64,000 nt of DNA. It comes from Pontederia crassipes (taxonomy: Eukaryota > Streptophyta > Magnoliopsida > Commelinales > Pontederiaceae). The notes under the pieces were generated by a model that was not told where the DNA came from, searched no databases, and saw only the letters and a program-made list of their open reading frames with translations. Position numbers and translations under genes: made by a program. Where the stretch lies: assembly GCA_030549335.1 (NCBI GenBank), contig JAUKPH010000028.1:992001-1056000 (forward strand), in the 5' to 3' direction. This document shows positions 11,750 through 25,100 of this stretch, piece after piece (the stretch's first letter is position 1; each line of letters opens with the position of its first letter).

Positions 11750-13757
11750 GGCACCCCCCTTTCTCCCTTGTAGTCGACGCTCTCGTGCCCTCGTCGTTGT
11801 GCGCGCTCTGGCGAGTGCACGGGGGAGAGAGAGGGAGGGGGCGATAGCTGGCCCTCCACTGGTCGAGCTCATTAGCGTCAGCGAGAGGTGACCCAATTTT
11901 TATTTTTTATTTTTAATATTATATTATTATATATTTATATTATTGATGCATGCATTTTACAACATATATTTAGGCTTGCATTTAGTTTTATTTTGTATAA
12001 TTTCCTCGTAGCATGCATCTATTTTTATATTTATTGCCATAAATTCTTAAAAGTAGTAATCTACCTCTAGTTGGTCTATTTTGCGGGATGTATTGATAAA
12101 AAAATGACGGAGGAAAGGAATAAAAGAATAATAACATAAAACAATTTTTGAAAATTCAAAATTGGTTTTTCATGGATCGCTATACATTTCTCATGGCCGT
12201 GAAAGGTCTATCTCATCACTCAAAGGTCCTACAGAACATCCTTACACAGAAAAATAAATTTCACGGACCATTACTTCAGCTTCACCGACCGTGAAATATG
12301 ATTTAAAGCTCCACTTATCGCTTTCACGGCTCTGGCGGAACTGCTCGCTAAAGAGAAGGATTTCACATGCGTTAAATATATCTCACAGCCGTGAAGATTG
12401 AGTTCATGCCACAACATTGACATTCATGGTTTTGACAAGCGCTTAACGAAGAAACTGTGATTTTCATTGGCCGTTTAATATTTCTCACAACCATGAAAGA
12501 CGATTTTCACGCATCCTCCCATCATTTTACGGATCCAGAAGACTTTGCACTCAACTGAGAGAACTTATGGGACGTGATGATTTTATAACAGACGTTAAAG
12601 CAGAAGTTCACGGATCCTGCTAGTTTCACGGTTCCTCCAGCAATTCTAAAAAAGAAATGTCACCATGGGCGGTGAAGATGTTCTACCGGGCCATTACGAG
12701 ATGAAGTGTTATGAAGCGAAGAACGTAACGGGCCATAACAAAGCCTACATGGTTGTCACAAAAAGGTTGGAGAAAATTCTTATCACATAACGAGCAGTTA
12801 GTACTACGTTACAGACCGTGAAGTCACCAGAAATTGCGTGCATCGACCAGAAAAGCTTGATTCACGACCGTGAAACCTATTTCACATCCCAAGACAGCGG
12901 TAGACAACTCCAAATTATATTCTAATTGAGCCATGAAGATCTACTCAGGGGGCATGACGGACATTGTCTTTTACATGAAAACTTATTTTCGAAAGAATTT
13001 TCAACGCACAAGGACTCCAACTCTTACCATATGTCCCATGAATCATTTGGAAACAAATTAGAGCAAAAGTTTCAAAGTTTTACAAGGTAAAACTTTCATA
13101 ATCAATAGGATTCCGAATATATTTTGTTTTACAAGAAAAATTTTTTTGTCTCCTTAAACTGCATGAAAACGTGAACCTCTATAAATGGGGACATCTCGAT
13201 CTTAGCACTCTAATTTATTAGTTTTATTTTATCTTTCTTTTTTAGTTGCAAGAATTTTAGTATAAGAACAATTGCTGAATTTCTGTTAATTGAATAATAG
13301 TTAGTTTAGTTTTTATAAACATTATTATTGTGTTTAATAATTTTCTTCATATTTTAATTATTTATAGGTTGATTATTTATTGAGTAGTGTAATCTATTAT
13401 TAATTCATAATTTTCAGTTCGAATTGATTATTAACTTTTATGTTGAAATAATGCATGTCATAGTCTAATAAAACCAGGTGGGATATAAGATTGTGTGGTC
13501 TACTTAATTGACCCAGGGAACGATTAAGTAGTTTAGGAATTACAGCATATAGATTTTAATTTCAATTTAGCTGAATGTAGATCTGTGTGGAATACTTTCA
13601 TATTATTATTGTCTTAAGATAGTTGATTTATTCGGTTAGGGAGACCATATCTTCAGTGTTCCTAATCCATCTAAAGACTAAATTCATATTTTTTTTGTTA
13701 CAATCAATTTTATAGAACTATATATTGTTTTATTCATTATAGTTCATCCTAAGGACC

Positions 13758-14123
13758 CACTACAAGAAAATGGCTAATTAGCGATGGATATTTTTCGAAG
13801 GATAGGAAAAATTTTTCAAATTACCAAAGGCCAAAAAGTCTTTCGTTATTAGGACGAAAAAACTCCATCAATAAATTACTGACGGGGATAGTTTTCAAAA
13901 TTATCAAAAGATTTAAATCCGTCGGTAATTATGAAGGCTAGATCCATCGAATTATATTTATAATAATATATATGTAATATAATATATATAGTATTTTATT
14001 ATTAAATTATTATTTTATTTATCAGAGGATAGTGCCTTCAAAATTATAAAGGATTTAGCATCCGTCGATAATTTCGAAGAACATTACCAGTCAATAATTA
14101 AAATGATATCATTTATTATCAAT

Positions 14124-14177
<54 letters not shown>

Positions 14178-16682
14178 AAACATGAATAATATTATATGTA
14201 TATATATTAATTATATGTGTTAATATATATGATTATAAACATTAGTAATATTATATTATAAATATTTTATAAAAATGGAAGAGAGATATGTATTATATTA
14301 TAGACATTAATAATATATTATTATTTTATTTATCGAAGGATAGTGCCATCGAAATTATTGAAGAATTTAGCATCCGTCGATAATTTCAAAGGATGTTACC
14401 TATCGGTAATTACTGAAGAATAATGCCTTCAAAATTACCGAATGATTGATTAGCATCCGTCGATAATTTTGAAGAAAATATCCATCAGTAATTAAAATAG
14501 TATCATTTATTATAAATATTTATATACATAATATTATTTTTAAACATTATATATAATTATAAAAATTTGTAATATTATATTATAAATATTTTATAAAATG
14601 GAATAGATATATGTATTATATTATTGACATTAATAATATATTATTATTTTATTTACCAAAGGATAGTGCCTTTGAAATTATTGAAGGATTTAGCATTCAT
14701 CGATAATTTTGAAGGACGCCCATCGGTAATTACCAAAGAATAATGCCTTCAAAATTATCGAAAGATTAACATCCATCAGTAATTTTGAAAAAAATACCCA
14801 TTTGTAATTAAAATAGTATTATTTATTATCAATATTTATATATATAATATTATTATTAAACAAGAAATAATAGTATATGTCAGTGGAATAATTTTTCGGG
14901 TGAACATCAACTTTTTTATAAAGAAAATAATAGTCACCCAACTTTAACTTCGAAATATTGTGGTCGTCGAACTTAAGTTGCAACTTAAGCTTCTAAAGTC
15001 CGCGGTCATCGAATATAGGTTGTCGTAACTCTAAGATTCAAAACAAAGACGATCATCCAACTTTACTCTTATAACTATAAGGTCGTCTAACTTTATTTTT
15101 AAAATAATACAATCATCCATTTACATTGTTCAAATGACGAGAGGTCACCATATTTTATTCATCGACATCTGTACTTTTACATGTTTTTTTATGGTCACCT
15201 ATTTTAATATTTTATTATTAATATTTATAATTAAAGACAATTATGAGAAAAAAAATTAATGATAAGTAATTTTAATCATAAGTCTTTAACACATTTTATA
15301 CACATATTGATTAACATTAGTATTGTATGTACGTTAACATTATCAAATTAGTTAAATTTCCACCGTAATTACAAATTTATAAATTTTAAGTCTTTCAATT
15401 AATTTTATTCAAAGTTCTGTTAATTTACTTATTATTTCTTTTATAATATGTCTTTTATATTTTTAAAGAGTCATATTGTGATTTATAAAAAAAATAATCA
15501 TTATGTTAAAATTTTAGTCCACATTAATTGAAGATGCATTTATATGTAATTATTTATTGTTATAAATAAAAAATAGTGATTAATAATTTGAGAATATGAT
15601 TAATATTTTAATATTAGTAATGATTATTTTTTTATATAAACATTGATAAAAAATAATATTATTTATTTACTAACAGGTACTTCCTTCGAAATTATCGACG
15701 GACGCCAAATCCTTTAGTAATTCCAAAGGATATATCCGTCGCAAAGTCTAACATTTTTTCGCCTAATTTTTTCCCCTCCACCTTCTCATCCCCTCCCCCC
15801 CCCCCCCCCCCCCCCCCTCTCTCCCTATATTTTCTCCCTTTCCCAATACTCATTCTCCCCCTTTCTCCATTTACATCTCTCCTCCTCTTCCTCTCCATGG
15901 CGGTGGCAGTGACTTCGGCGATCCTGGCCACCCTCCCTACTTCTCTATCAACTCTGGCAACCATTGCGGCCGGATCCGACGCACAGGCGGCCGATCCGAT
16001 GCACAAGCACTGATCCAGCGCACAACCGACCGGATCCGACCGCAGGCTTCGGATCCGATGCACAGGCGGTCGGATCGGGCTCGCAGGTGGCGGATCTAAC
16101 CATACGGATCCGGTCCCTGTGCGCCATATCCGGCCACAGTGGTTGCCGGAGTCGAGATAGAGACAGGGAGTGGGGGAGGGCGGCTGGGATCGCTGAAGTC
16201 GTGAGAGGTGGCCAGGAGAGGGAGTGGGGGAGGACGACCAGTGCCAATACGGTAGGAGGCGACCTATTTTTTTAATATTTTTAAAAACTTTTTGACGGAT
16301 GTATCCGCCGCATTCCGTCGGTGGATGCGAGGGGTCAAACCCATCAAAACTATCGAGTTCTCCCGTCGAAACTTGCGAAGGGCGACATTCCCTCATCCGA
16401 TTCCGGCAACACGATTGGTAGATTCCGATGGCAAAATCCATCGGAAATTTGGAAGGACGACCTTCCCTTTGGAACTTTCGTCGGATTCTACTCGTCGAAA
16501 ATTCTGAAGACAATTTATCCGTCGCAAACATTTGCCAAAACTTCCGAAAGGACGTTTGAGGACCGTCAAAAAAAATTTTTAAAGGCAAAATTTTCAACAA
16601 ACTACTATCCGTCGAAAAATCCGTCGCAAAAGCAAATTTGCAACAAATATATCCGTCGCAAAATCACAATATTCTTGTAGTG
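13758..16682. mobile_element. Non-autonomous CACTA (En/Spm-type) DNA transposon
   Basis: The left end CACTACAAGAAAATGG and right end ATATTCTTGTAGTG are inverted termini of the CACTA type. Perfect 3-bp flanks ACC (13755-13757 and 16683-16685) match CACTA target duplications. Subterminal zones hold many CCGTCG(C/G)AAA and TCGTCGGA-type repeats, the usual transposase-binding zone (16290-16670 on the right). Inside are a tandem repeat (13970-14900), a 23-base C-run near 15795-15817, and a GC island (15880-16260) with GGATCC-containing repeats. No transposase was recognised, so it depended on a partner element. It is inserted in a solo LTR. Confidence 0.9.
13970..14900. repeat. Three-copy tandem repeat of about 312 bp inside the CACTA element
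   Basis: The phrase TTATTTTATTTA followed by AAGGATAGTGCC or a close variant recurs at about 14013, 14326 and 14640. Each time it is followed by ATTTAGCAT...CGATAATTT and an AT-rich tail, so the period is about 312 bp. A long (TA)n run at 14129-14172 interrupts the first unit. The last unit ends near 14895. Confidence 0.75.
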
Positions 16683-17117
16683 ACCTACGTATCGTTAGTT
16701 TTAGATTTTATATTTCTGTAATTTTATTTTCCTGCACCCTTTTATCTCGAATTGTATGTTATCTCCTATTAGCCTATGAAATTTGATAGATAAATAAAAT
16801 AGTTTCTCGTGGATTCGATATTTTACTTATTATATTTTATTACTTGAACGACTAGTGCACTTGTTAACATATATTATTACCAATTCTTGCATCAATTATC
16901 TTATTATTTTTTAAATGATGTGGATGATTAAAGAAAAATGGATGTGGCGGCCACGAAAGCCAAGAAACCGGGAAACAAACTGTTAACGATCAAGTGAACG
17001 AAGCGCACAAGAAAATCAAAATTGAAGGACATTCTAGTTATAAATTAAAGTTGGAGAAGTGAGTTGTTATCGCACCTAAAGTTGGAGGATGATTCGAGTA
17101 ATTTACCCCATTATATA

Positions 17118-19306
17118 AGATGATAACAAAATAAAAGTATTTAAGTTGATGTCATATGTGTGATATGTTAATACGATTTTAATTTTAATCACATACATAT
17201 GATCTTATCCAATCCTACATGATAGCATAATATTATTATAACTATTTTTAAAATAAAAAAAGTTATCCACGAATAATAATGATTAGTTCAGATAAAATTC
17301 TTATTATGTTTTGATGTAATTTATTTTAAAGATTAATAGAAATATGACTTAATGCGGTGTAATTTAATATTTGAGTGCGAAAATATATATAATATTTTAA
17401 AATATATTATTCATTGAAAGAAAATACTATTAAATAGAAATTTACTAACATCAATAAAAGAATGAATTTTATAATATTATAGATTAAATAATGAAATGGT
17501 ATCAAGGATGGATGAGGCAAGTAATGAAATTAAGAAAATAATTATTAATTAGTAGCATATTAATATCTACCTACAAAAAATAATAGTCATATATTATATA
17601 TCAATTTTTTTATTGGACTCAATTACTATTATTTCAATATATATACACTATTGAAATACATAATATTCTACTTTAACTGATCATGGATCTTTCTAGATTT
17701 GATGATTATTCTTCCAAAAAATTATTTTATTATTTATATATTATTTAAATAAATAAATAATATTTTATTTAAACCAATCACACATCTTTTTAGTTATGCT
17801 AATTATTCTTCAAACAAATTAATTTACTAAGATCAAATTTAAAGAAATAAATTATTATTTTAACTGACAATATATTTTTTAGTGGCTAATGCTCTTTCCA
17901 ATAGAATATTTAAATACTTAAATAAATTATTTATTATTTTAACTAAACCCAATATCATTTTAGGCCTACATGATTTCTTAGAAATTTTTTATTATTTAAT
18001 TATATTTAAATAAAATAAGATATATCAATTGAAATATACTTTAGGGCATTATTATGAGACATGAACTTTTTTTAGAATTTTGATATAATAAAATATTGAT
18101 AGTTGTAGACACTTCTACTATAATAAATTAACTATTAAAATATTCATACAATATAGTTACAACTTTATTGTTTAGATAATATAATCTAAAAAATAAACAT
18201 CAATGTTTATTTAATTAATTTTTAGTTTTCTTTATTACAAAAATTATTATTATTAATCTTCTTTGTCTTAATGATATTTGTTCAGACTTTTTATTTCTAA
18301 TATATAAGATAAGATTGAAAGACTACACACGGAAAATTATTATTAGAATACATATGAATCATTAATATATTTTTTTGATTTATTGTTAGCTATCATAACT
18401 AGCATAATTTTTTACATTTAAAAAAATTTAAGAAACGCATTACTTTCTAGTGCGACACGTGACACTTTTTATCTATGGAATTATATAAAGATAAATTTAT
18501 ATTTTTTGTATTTAAAAAATTAAGAAATACATAAATATTTTAAAAGATAGTCGAATATTTAACCATATATATCTAAATTATGTTTTTCAACAATCTATAT
18601 TAACATATAAAATTTATTAGAAAATACACTTCAATCTCCAATATTTTTTTGTCATCTACCTTATATAAACATTTTTTAAAAACTTATGCAACTTCACGAG
18701 AATTGACTTGAAAACTTATGCAGCTTCACCAGTATTGATATCTTTTATTTTAATAGCTTAATATAGATATTTTATATTGATGTTTTGCTATTATTATTTG
18801 TGTGGTCAGTAGATATTTGTTTGATCCTCATTTATAACTTTTTTTTAGTTTATCAAGTTTTTGAATGTGAGACTGAAAACACATTTTTTTTTAAAAAATT
18901 ATTTTATATGCGACTTCATGTGTGCACATCTAATGAGATAAAAAAATCATATTGATGCCTTTATTTTAATAGTTTAGTATAAATATCAAATTATTTTTTA
19001 TATTATTTTTTATTTGTGGGCGACGAACATACGATCTAATTATAAATCAATCATATTTAAATTTTCAAATTGTACATGCTTCAATATCTCCTTATTTATA
19101 GGTTTTTATTTTCTTGGATACGTCAAGTTTTGAACGTGGGACTAAGACCACATATAATAAATAGCTAGATAACATTATTTATTTTATTATTTTTATTTTT
19201 ATAAATCAAATCATCCTCATATCATTATCTTAATGTTTTGTAGAGCCTTTTAAAATATTTTTTCAGAAGTGGCTTATTATAGCTTGGCACTTTAAATATA
19301 AATATA

Positions 19307-19337
<31 letters not shown>

Positions 19338-20600
19338 GTATAATTTAATGTTTCGATTTGGTAGAGAGAAATATAAAATATACATATATATGTATAATAT
19401 TTTTTTAACACAGTCAGAAATCTGTATGTACTTTTTCTATATCAAAGAGGGCATCTACTTAATTTGAAAGTGGCCTCTACTTATAGCTACAAATATGAAT
19501 TTAAAATTATAAATAAATAAAATTATGTATTTTTCATAACTAACTTTTAAATATCATGATGATTATCATAATGTTACAATTATTTAATAATAAACTTTTG
19601 AAAATATTATAGTATATATTGGATAATTACACCAACAAATATTGTTATGATATCTAACATTAATATAGTTTATTTTATATATTGTTATCACTTATAATTT
19701 AATATTTTATTAAAAATAATTTATATATATATGTAGTAAATATATATGATAATAAATTAACAAACTATTAAAATAATAATAACAAAATGTTTAAGTCTAA
19801 TTGATTATTTTATTATTAGTTGATTACATATCTTATAACAATTTATCCAATAATAGTAGAATATACATATAATAATGTTATTTTTTAAGAAACCTATATT
19901 CTCACATGAATAATTTTATGTGGTTATTTCACACATGATGAGTAGACAAGGATTTGAAATTGTAGTTTATGATTATGATCGACATATAACAAATTTATGT
20001 AGTCTACAAAGAAGTATTTGCAAGTTGATGTAAATTTATAATGAAGTCCAATTTTTTATTATAAATTAATAATATAAAAACTTGATGTATTATTTTTTAA
20101 ATTATATTACCATAAGTTGGTTTAAGCATTCTATGATGCTTATCAAAATCTTCCTTCAAAATAATAATAATGGTATTTTTTGCCTCTTATTTATCCCCTT
20201 TTGAAGGGCGGTTGGAGCTTCATCTATATTTTTATTGTCAGTCTAATTTTCAACTTTAATATGTGTGCCTGGGGTATCTTCATCTTTTGGCAAAACCTTG
20301 GAGAAGCATAAGAGAGGGAACAGAAAGTCATCTTTATTCATAGCAAGCATACAAAGTACGTGTTAAGGCACTTGGAGTTTTATCGCTTGGATGATTCTCT
20401 AAAAAGTCAGAATTCGTTTAATTAGAAGAATGAATCCATTTACGCAATAGTCCAAATTTGTGGAGCATATATTTTTGTATGAATAACGGATTAAAATACA
20501 TTATAAAAATAAAAGATCAGAGTTTTTTTATGTTGTTGTCATGAAAAGATTATATTATTGATTTCAAAAGGGTCTCCGGATTAAGTTAAAAATATCTATT
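17118..20600. other. AT-rich intergenic DNA, no gene seen
   Basis: About 3.5 kb of very AT-rich sequence with no supported frame, RNA gene or complete element. A short TA/TATG microsatellite is at about 19299-19337. Degenerate repeat debris is likely but no family was recognised. Confidence 0.5.
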
Positions 20601-20659
20601 GAAATTACATCGCCATTAGATATATATGATATTACTATCGATTTATAATCTAACAATGC

Positions 20660-21480
20660 ACAAGCCCAAAAAATGATCATTTTTGAAAAAAATATTAGAA
20701 GATACAGTTCTATATTTTCATTTATTACAATTGGTGGAATCAATAAATCAAACTAAAAGGTCAAGAACTTTTATGGTCAAAATTATCATCAAAATAAAAG
20801 TTTGTTGCTTCGAGATAGATGCTTTTTCACAATTTGCACAATTGTACATTTTTGTGTACAAAATGAAGTAGAAGACAAACTTCCCGTCACGAAGTTACTT
20901 TCCAAATATAATGTTATACTTAAACTTTTGTACATAATTATTTCAGTAAGTTGGCTTAATTCTCCTTTTTCACAATATAGCAAAGAAATAAATAAATTTC
21001 GCAAGGATACTATTGTTGACTTGAAACAAATATTGGATAAATACAATATTTTAACAAAGACCTTTAGAATGGTAAGAGACAAATTTCAAGAAGATGAAAA
21101 CTCTATAGTAAAACTCAAATTAATAAGAAAAATGAATACTGACGGAAGAAAATATAATTTATCAAAAACTTCAAAAGTAATTGCTTTGGTAGAAGGAGAC
21201 TTTAAACTTTTTAGAAGTGATAGACATATTACTATTACTAAATCTGAACAATTATAAAGGAAAATGTGTTAAATGCTGCTTATTTAAGTTTACAGTATTC
21301 ATTGCTTTGTCCTTACGAAGAAGATGGCAATAGGGAAAATATTTCATTAAATAAAAAAAATGCTTTAATTAAAAGAAGATAATATGTTAACATTAGAGAA
21401 TATTTTTCTTACCAATTTTAATAAAGAAATGATGAAATATCATTAATTGTATTATCAAGAAAATTATTTCAACAATTAAG
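20660..21480 (+). pseudogene. Helitron helicase-like (Rep/Hel N-terminal) relic
   Basis: Overlapping plus-strand frames give pieces like the helitron_like_N region of plant Helitron proteins: FAQLYIF (about 20833), then KTFRMVRDKFQ (about 21055-21085), NTDGRKYNLSKTSKVIAL (about 21133-21186), VEGDF, and later in another frame SLQYSLLCPYEEDGN (about 21290-21330). Known Helitron helicases have the same order (ARTFRMARD..., SDGRTYNLP..., LQYPLLFPYGEDG). The longest frame is 21257-limited at 151 codons, so the domain is frame-shifted and truncated, with no Rep motif or helicase part. Helitron ends (TC...CTAG-type) were not found. It lies about 700 bp upstream of the phospholipase D gene. Confidence 0.7.
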
Positions 21481-21589
21481 AAAAGATATTCATCCCAAGA
21501 ATGACATTAACTCCATTTGATACAAAGGTAATGATATTACTTATATAATGACACTCATATCACCATTACTTAAAGATGAAAAAAATTAA

Positions 21590-22171
21590 TATCAAACTAT
21601 TTTTTAGTGCTTATGTCTGTCTTTCGCGCGGTACCACCACTTAAATCGGCCTAATAACTAATCTTTTTTTTTTTTTTTGACTTGGTATTCTTTCTCCACC
21701 ACCTTCCGAACTATTCTTCTTCTTCCTCCTCCTCAATTCAGATTTCCCACCAGCAGCTTCGCCATTTGGATTTTTCAAATCCTTCTCTTCCACTATGAAG
21801 CTATAAAATTTGCTTGCAATATTTTTCCAAATTCAGCGCTCGCATTCTTCTTTTTTTTCGTTCTGGTATCAAATCATGTTTTGATTGCCTCGAAGATTCA
21901 GCTTTTCCTCATTAATTATCTGGATCTTGGATTCGTATTGCTTCTACGGGAATCTGTTCTTCATCTCTGCAGAAGTGTTTAATTCTGATAATTAAAGCAT
22001 TATATGAAGAATATAACCTTCGGAGTTAATTACCTTTGCTGCTGAATTTTCGCCAGCTTCATTTTTCTTCCAGTGCCTAGTTCATGGCTGCAGATCATCG
22101 TCCTGTACTCCCCTCTGCCTGAAGAAATTGGAATCAAGTTTTTCTTTTATTAATTTTTCAAATCTCTCCAA
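21590..22171 (+). promoter_or_regulatory. Probable promoter/5' leader of the phospholipase D gene
   Basis: Sequence between the Helitron relic and the start codon. It contains a T-run (21664-21680), then a CT-rich tract (CTTCTTCCTCCTCCTC near 21720) typical of plant 5' leaders, then ordinary AT-rich sequence. No convincing TATA box could be fixed, and a leader intron cannot be excluded. The transcription start is unknown. Confidence 0.35.
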
Positions 22172-25100
22172 ATGTCTGCTGGGTCATTCCACGACATGGT
22201 CACCAGCCATGCCAAATTCTTACACGGGCATCTGGACATCTGGATTTTGGAAGCTCGCTCTCTTCCAAATATGGATATGACGTCGGAGAGGATGCGCAAG
22301 TGTTTCACCGTGTATGGGGCTTGCAGGGCACCCTGCGTGAAACCTGACAAGCACAGAGGCGGCGTTCCTAAGATGATAACAAGCGACCCTTATGTTTCGG
22401 TGTGCCTTGCCGGAGCAACGGTTGCTCAGACCCGAGTGATCCCCAACACCGAGGACCCCAAGTGGGATGAGCACTTCTACGTCCCGGTGGCGCACCCCGT
22501 GACGGCGGTCGAGCTCCAAGTAAAAGATAATGATATCTTTGGTGCAGAGCTCATTGGCGTGACTCTGATTCCTGTAGACAAACTTGTTCCAGGAGTTAAG
22601 ATCTCCGGCTGGTTCCCCGTGACCCGGGCCGACGGCCAACAAGTGAAACCATATCCAGAGCTCAATTTGTCTCTGCAGTACATACCTGTAGAGGATAATC
22701 CTTTATACAAAAATGGAGTTGGCACAGGTCCAGATTATGCTGGTGTGCCTAATACATTTTTCCCTCTTCATAAGAGAGGGAGTATCACCCTGTACCAAGA
22801 TGCTCATCTTCCAGATGGCATGCTGCCTAAAATTGCATTGGATGGTGGGAGTACTTATGAGCAGCACAAGTGCTGGGAGGATATTTGCCATGCAATTGCT
22901 GAAGCTCACCATATAATCTACATCATTGGCTGGTCAGTCTATCACAAAGTGAAGCTTGTCCGCGAGCAGACGAGGCCATTGCCCAATGGCGGGGATTTAA
23001 CTTTGGGGGAGCTTCTGAAATACAAGACACAGGAAGGTGTTCGTGTGGTGTTGCTGATTTGGGATGACAAGACGTCGCATGACAAATTTCTCTTCAAAAT
23101 GGTATCCCAGCTTCGATAAAAACCTCTCATGCAATATCTGTCAGACTAAAAGCTTTACATATGACCATGTGATTTGCATATTTGTAACAAGATAAATGTT
23201 TTGTGTTGATGGCAAAATTGTCTGGTGCTCATAGTTATATAACGAACCTCTCACTGTTCATTTAAATTCTGAGACCTTGTCCAAGGAGAGGAACTAGGAT
23301 TGATGCAACCTATATTAATGAACTCAAGCAACTCATCATTATGGAAAGAAAAGAAGAAGAAAATTTACCTGCTCCATCACTAAGGTCTTAGGATCTTTGT
23401 CCTCTGGGTTTCTAGAATTAAATGCTTGGCATAAACTTAACTTTTTCCTGCTTTTGCTCCCTAAAAGATAATGGAATTCATTTCTTGCTTTTACGGTAAT
23501 AATAATACATAGGGCAATGCAGGATGGTGTCATGGGCACACATGATGAAAAAACCAAGAAGTTCTTCAAACATTCCAGTGTACATTGTGTGTTGTCTCCA
23601 CGTTATGCAAGCAATAAGCTTAGCATTTTCAAGCAACAGGTGAGGCAAATGTATTTCGATGTAACCTTGTCTGTAGATGTAGCATAAACAATCAGAGTTC
23701 TATCTAAAGTTGACTTTTTTTCTGTTGCTAAAGATATCTTCTTCATGTCAGGTTGTGGGAACCCTGTTTACTCACCACCAAAAGTGTGTTGTTGTGGACA
23801 CACAAGCCAGTGGGAACAACAGGAAGATAACTGCTTTCATTGGTGGACTTGATTTATGTGATGGTAGATATGACACACCTGAACACAGGCTCTTTCGTGA
23901 TCTGGATACTGTTTTTGCAAATGATTTCCACAATCCTACATTTCCAGTAAGCACAGAAAAAGCTTATTGATCTCCTAAAATTCATTGTGTTATAACCTTA
24001 TTACCTTGATGTTTGCTGATAAGAAGTCATTTCTTACAATTCTGATGGAGCAAGCTATGCAATTGTGAAAGTGTAAATGGTGATAGATGAACCCTTCTTT
24101 TTTTTAGGATTATTTCCTCTAACCACCCCTAAACTAACACGATTTACCACATCTAATCCCAAACTATGAACTTCATTTTCTAGGTACCTAAACTATCGCG
24201 ATTTTTCCAATTTGATCCTTCCGTCCAATTCCGTCGACTTCTCCGTTATTTTTTATTTTTCATATTTGTGAAAAGTCCATTATACCCCTGCGTTAGTCTA
24301 CTTTTACATAAAATAATATATAATAATAAATATAAAAATAATTAAAAAAAACAAGAGAGAAGAAGGGGGGGCAGCGACCCCCCCCCCCCCTTCGGCTACG
24401 GAAGGGGGGTGGGGGTGGGGGGTCACCGCCCCCCCTCTCTCTTTCCTGGCGCCGGAGAGAGGGAGGGGGTCGTCGACGTCGATGACGATGCAAAGGGAGG
24501 GGGGCGGCGACCGCCCCCCTCGATGACGATGCAGAGGGGGCGACGACCCCCCTTTGACACTTGTTTTTTTCCTTTTTTTAAAATTATTTTTATATCATCA
24601 TTATATTTTTTATGTAAAAGTAGACTAACGCAGGGGTATAATGGACTTTTCACAAATGCAAAAAATAAAAAATAACGGAGAAGTTGACGGAATTGGACGA
24701 AAGGATCAAACTGAAAAAATCGCGATAGTTTAGGTACCCAAAAAATGAAGTTCGTAATTTGGGATTAGATGTGGTAAATCATGGTAGTTTAAGGGTGGTG
24801 GTCAGAGGAAATAACCCTTTTTTTTAATTGTGACCAATTGTAATCAACATGGTAATAACGTTGAGATGCTTCAAATTAGGAAGTGTTCTTTATAATTTAT
24901 CAGACATGTTCTCCTTCCAGGAGTTGCACCTGTGTGTCATTTGGTCTTATAGAAAATAATTCAAAGGTATAAATATCAGAAAACAAAATGAAAGATTGTT
25001 TTTCTTTCTTTACTGTTTTTGGAGAACTTGTCAAAATAATTCAAAATGAAAGATTCTTTTCAATGTTGCAGCATATTCTAGTATTTGTGGAGGGAAACAC

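Larger units (their letters stand above)
11944..16894 (+). mobile_element. Solo LTR, Ty3-type (Tat/Athila-like), carrying a CACTA insertion
   Basis: Fossil. Begins TGATGCATGCA, ends CTTGCATCA, and is flanked by perfect ATTAT repeats (11939-11943 and 16895-16899). It lies in the right arm of the Pack-MULE, whose arm resumes at 16900. Without the CACTA element the LTR is about 2.02 kb. From 12160 to 12960 it is full of TTCACGG/CCGTGAA half-palindromes. It shares its end structure (CTCGTGGATTCGATA, GACTAGTGCACTTG) with the LTR at 8816-10190. No internal domains remain. Confidence 0.8.
4333..17108. mobile_element. Pack-MULE: Mutator-like element with captured PPR fragment, interrupted by later insertions
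   Basis: The left end GAATAAATTAC (4333) and the reverse complement of the right end (GGGTAAATTAC, ending 17108) begin long terminal inverted repeats. Both arms continue past 170 bases, through an AT-rich stretch, into a GC-rich zone: left 4333 to about 4720, right about 11750-11943 continuing at 16895-17108. Flanks are CATTAGATA (4324-4332) and CATTATATA (17109-17117), a 9-bp target duplication with one difference, as expected for Mutator-like elements. Removing the inserted elements (5606-11749, 11944-16894) and their target duplications leaves about 1.67 kb. No transposase is present, so it is non-autonomous. The core holds a host PPR gene fragment. The 20-base C-run at 4644-4663 may be unreliable. 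Confidence 0.8.

Noticed and set aside
15692-16600. 302-codon minus-strand open frame
   Set aside because: It spans CACTA subterminal repeats and a C-run, with no recognisable domain. Frames on the opposite strand are equally open because the region is GC-rich and repetitive.
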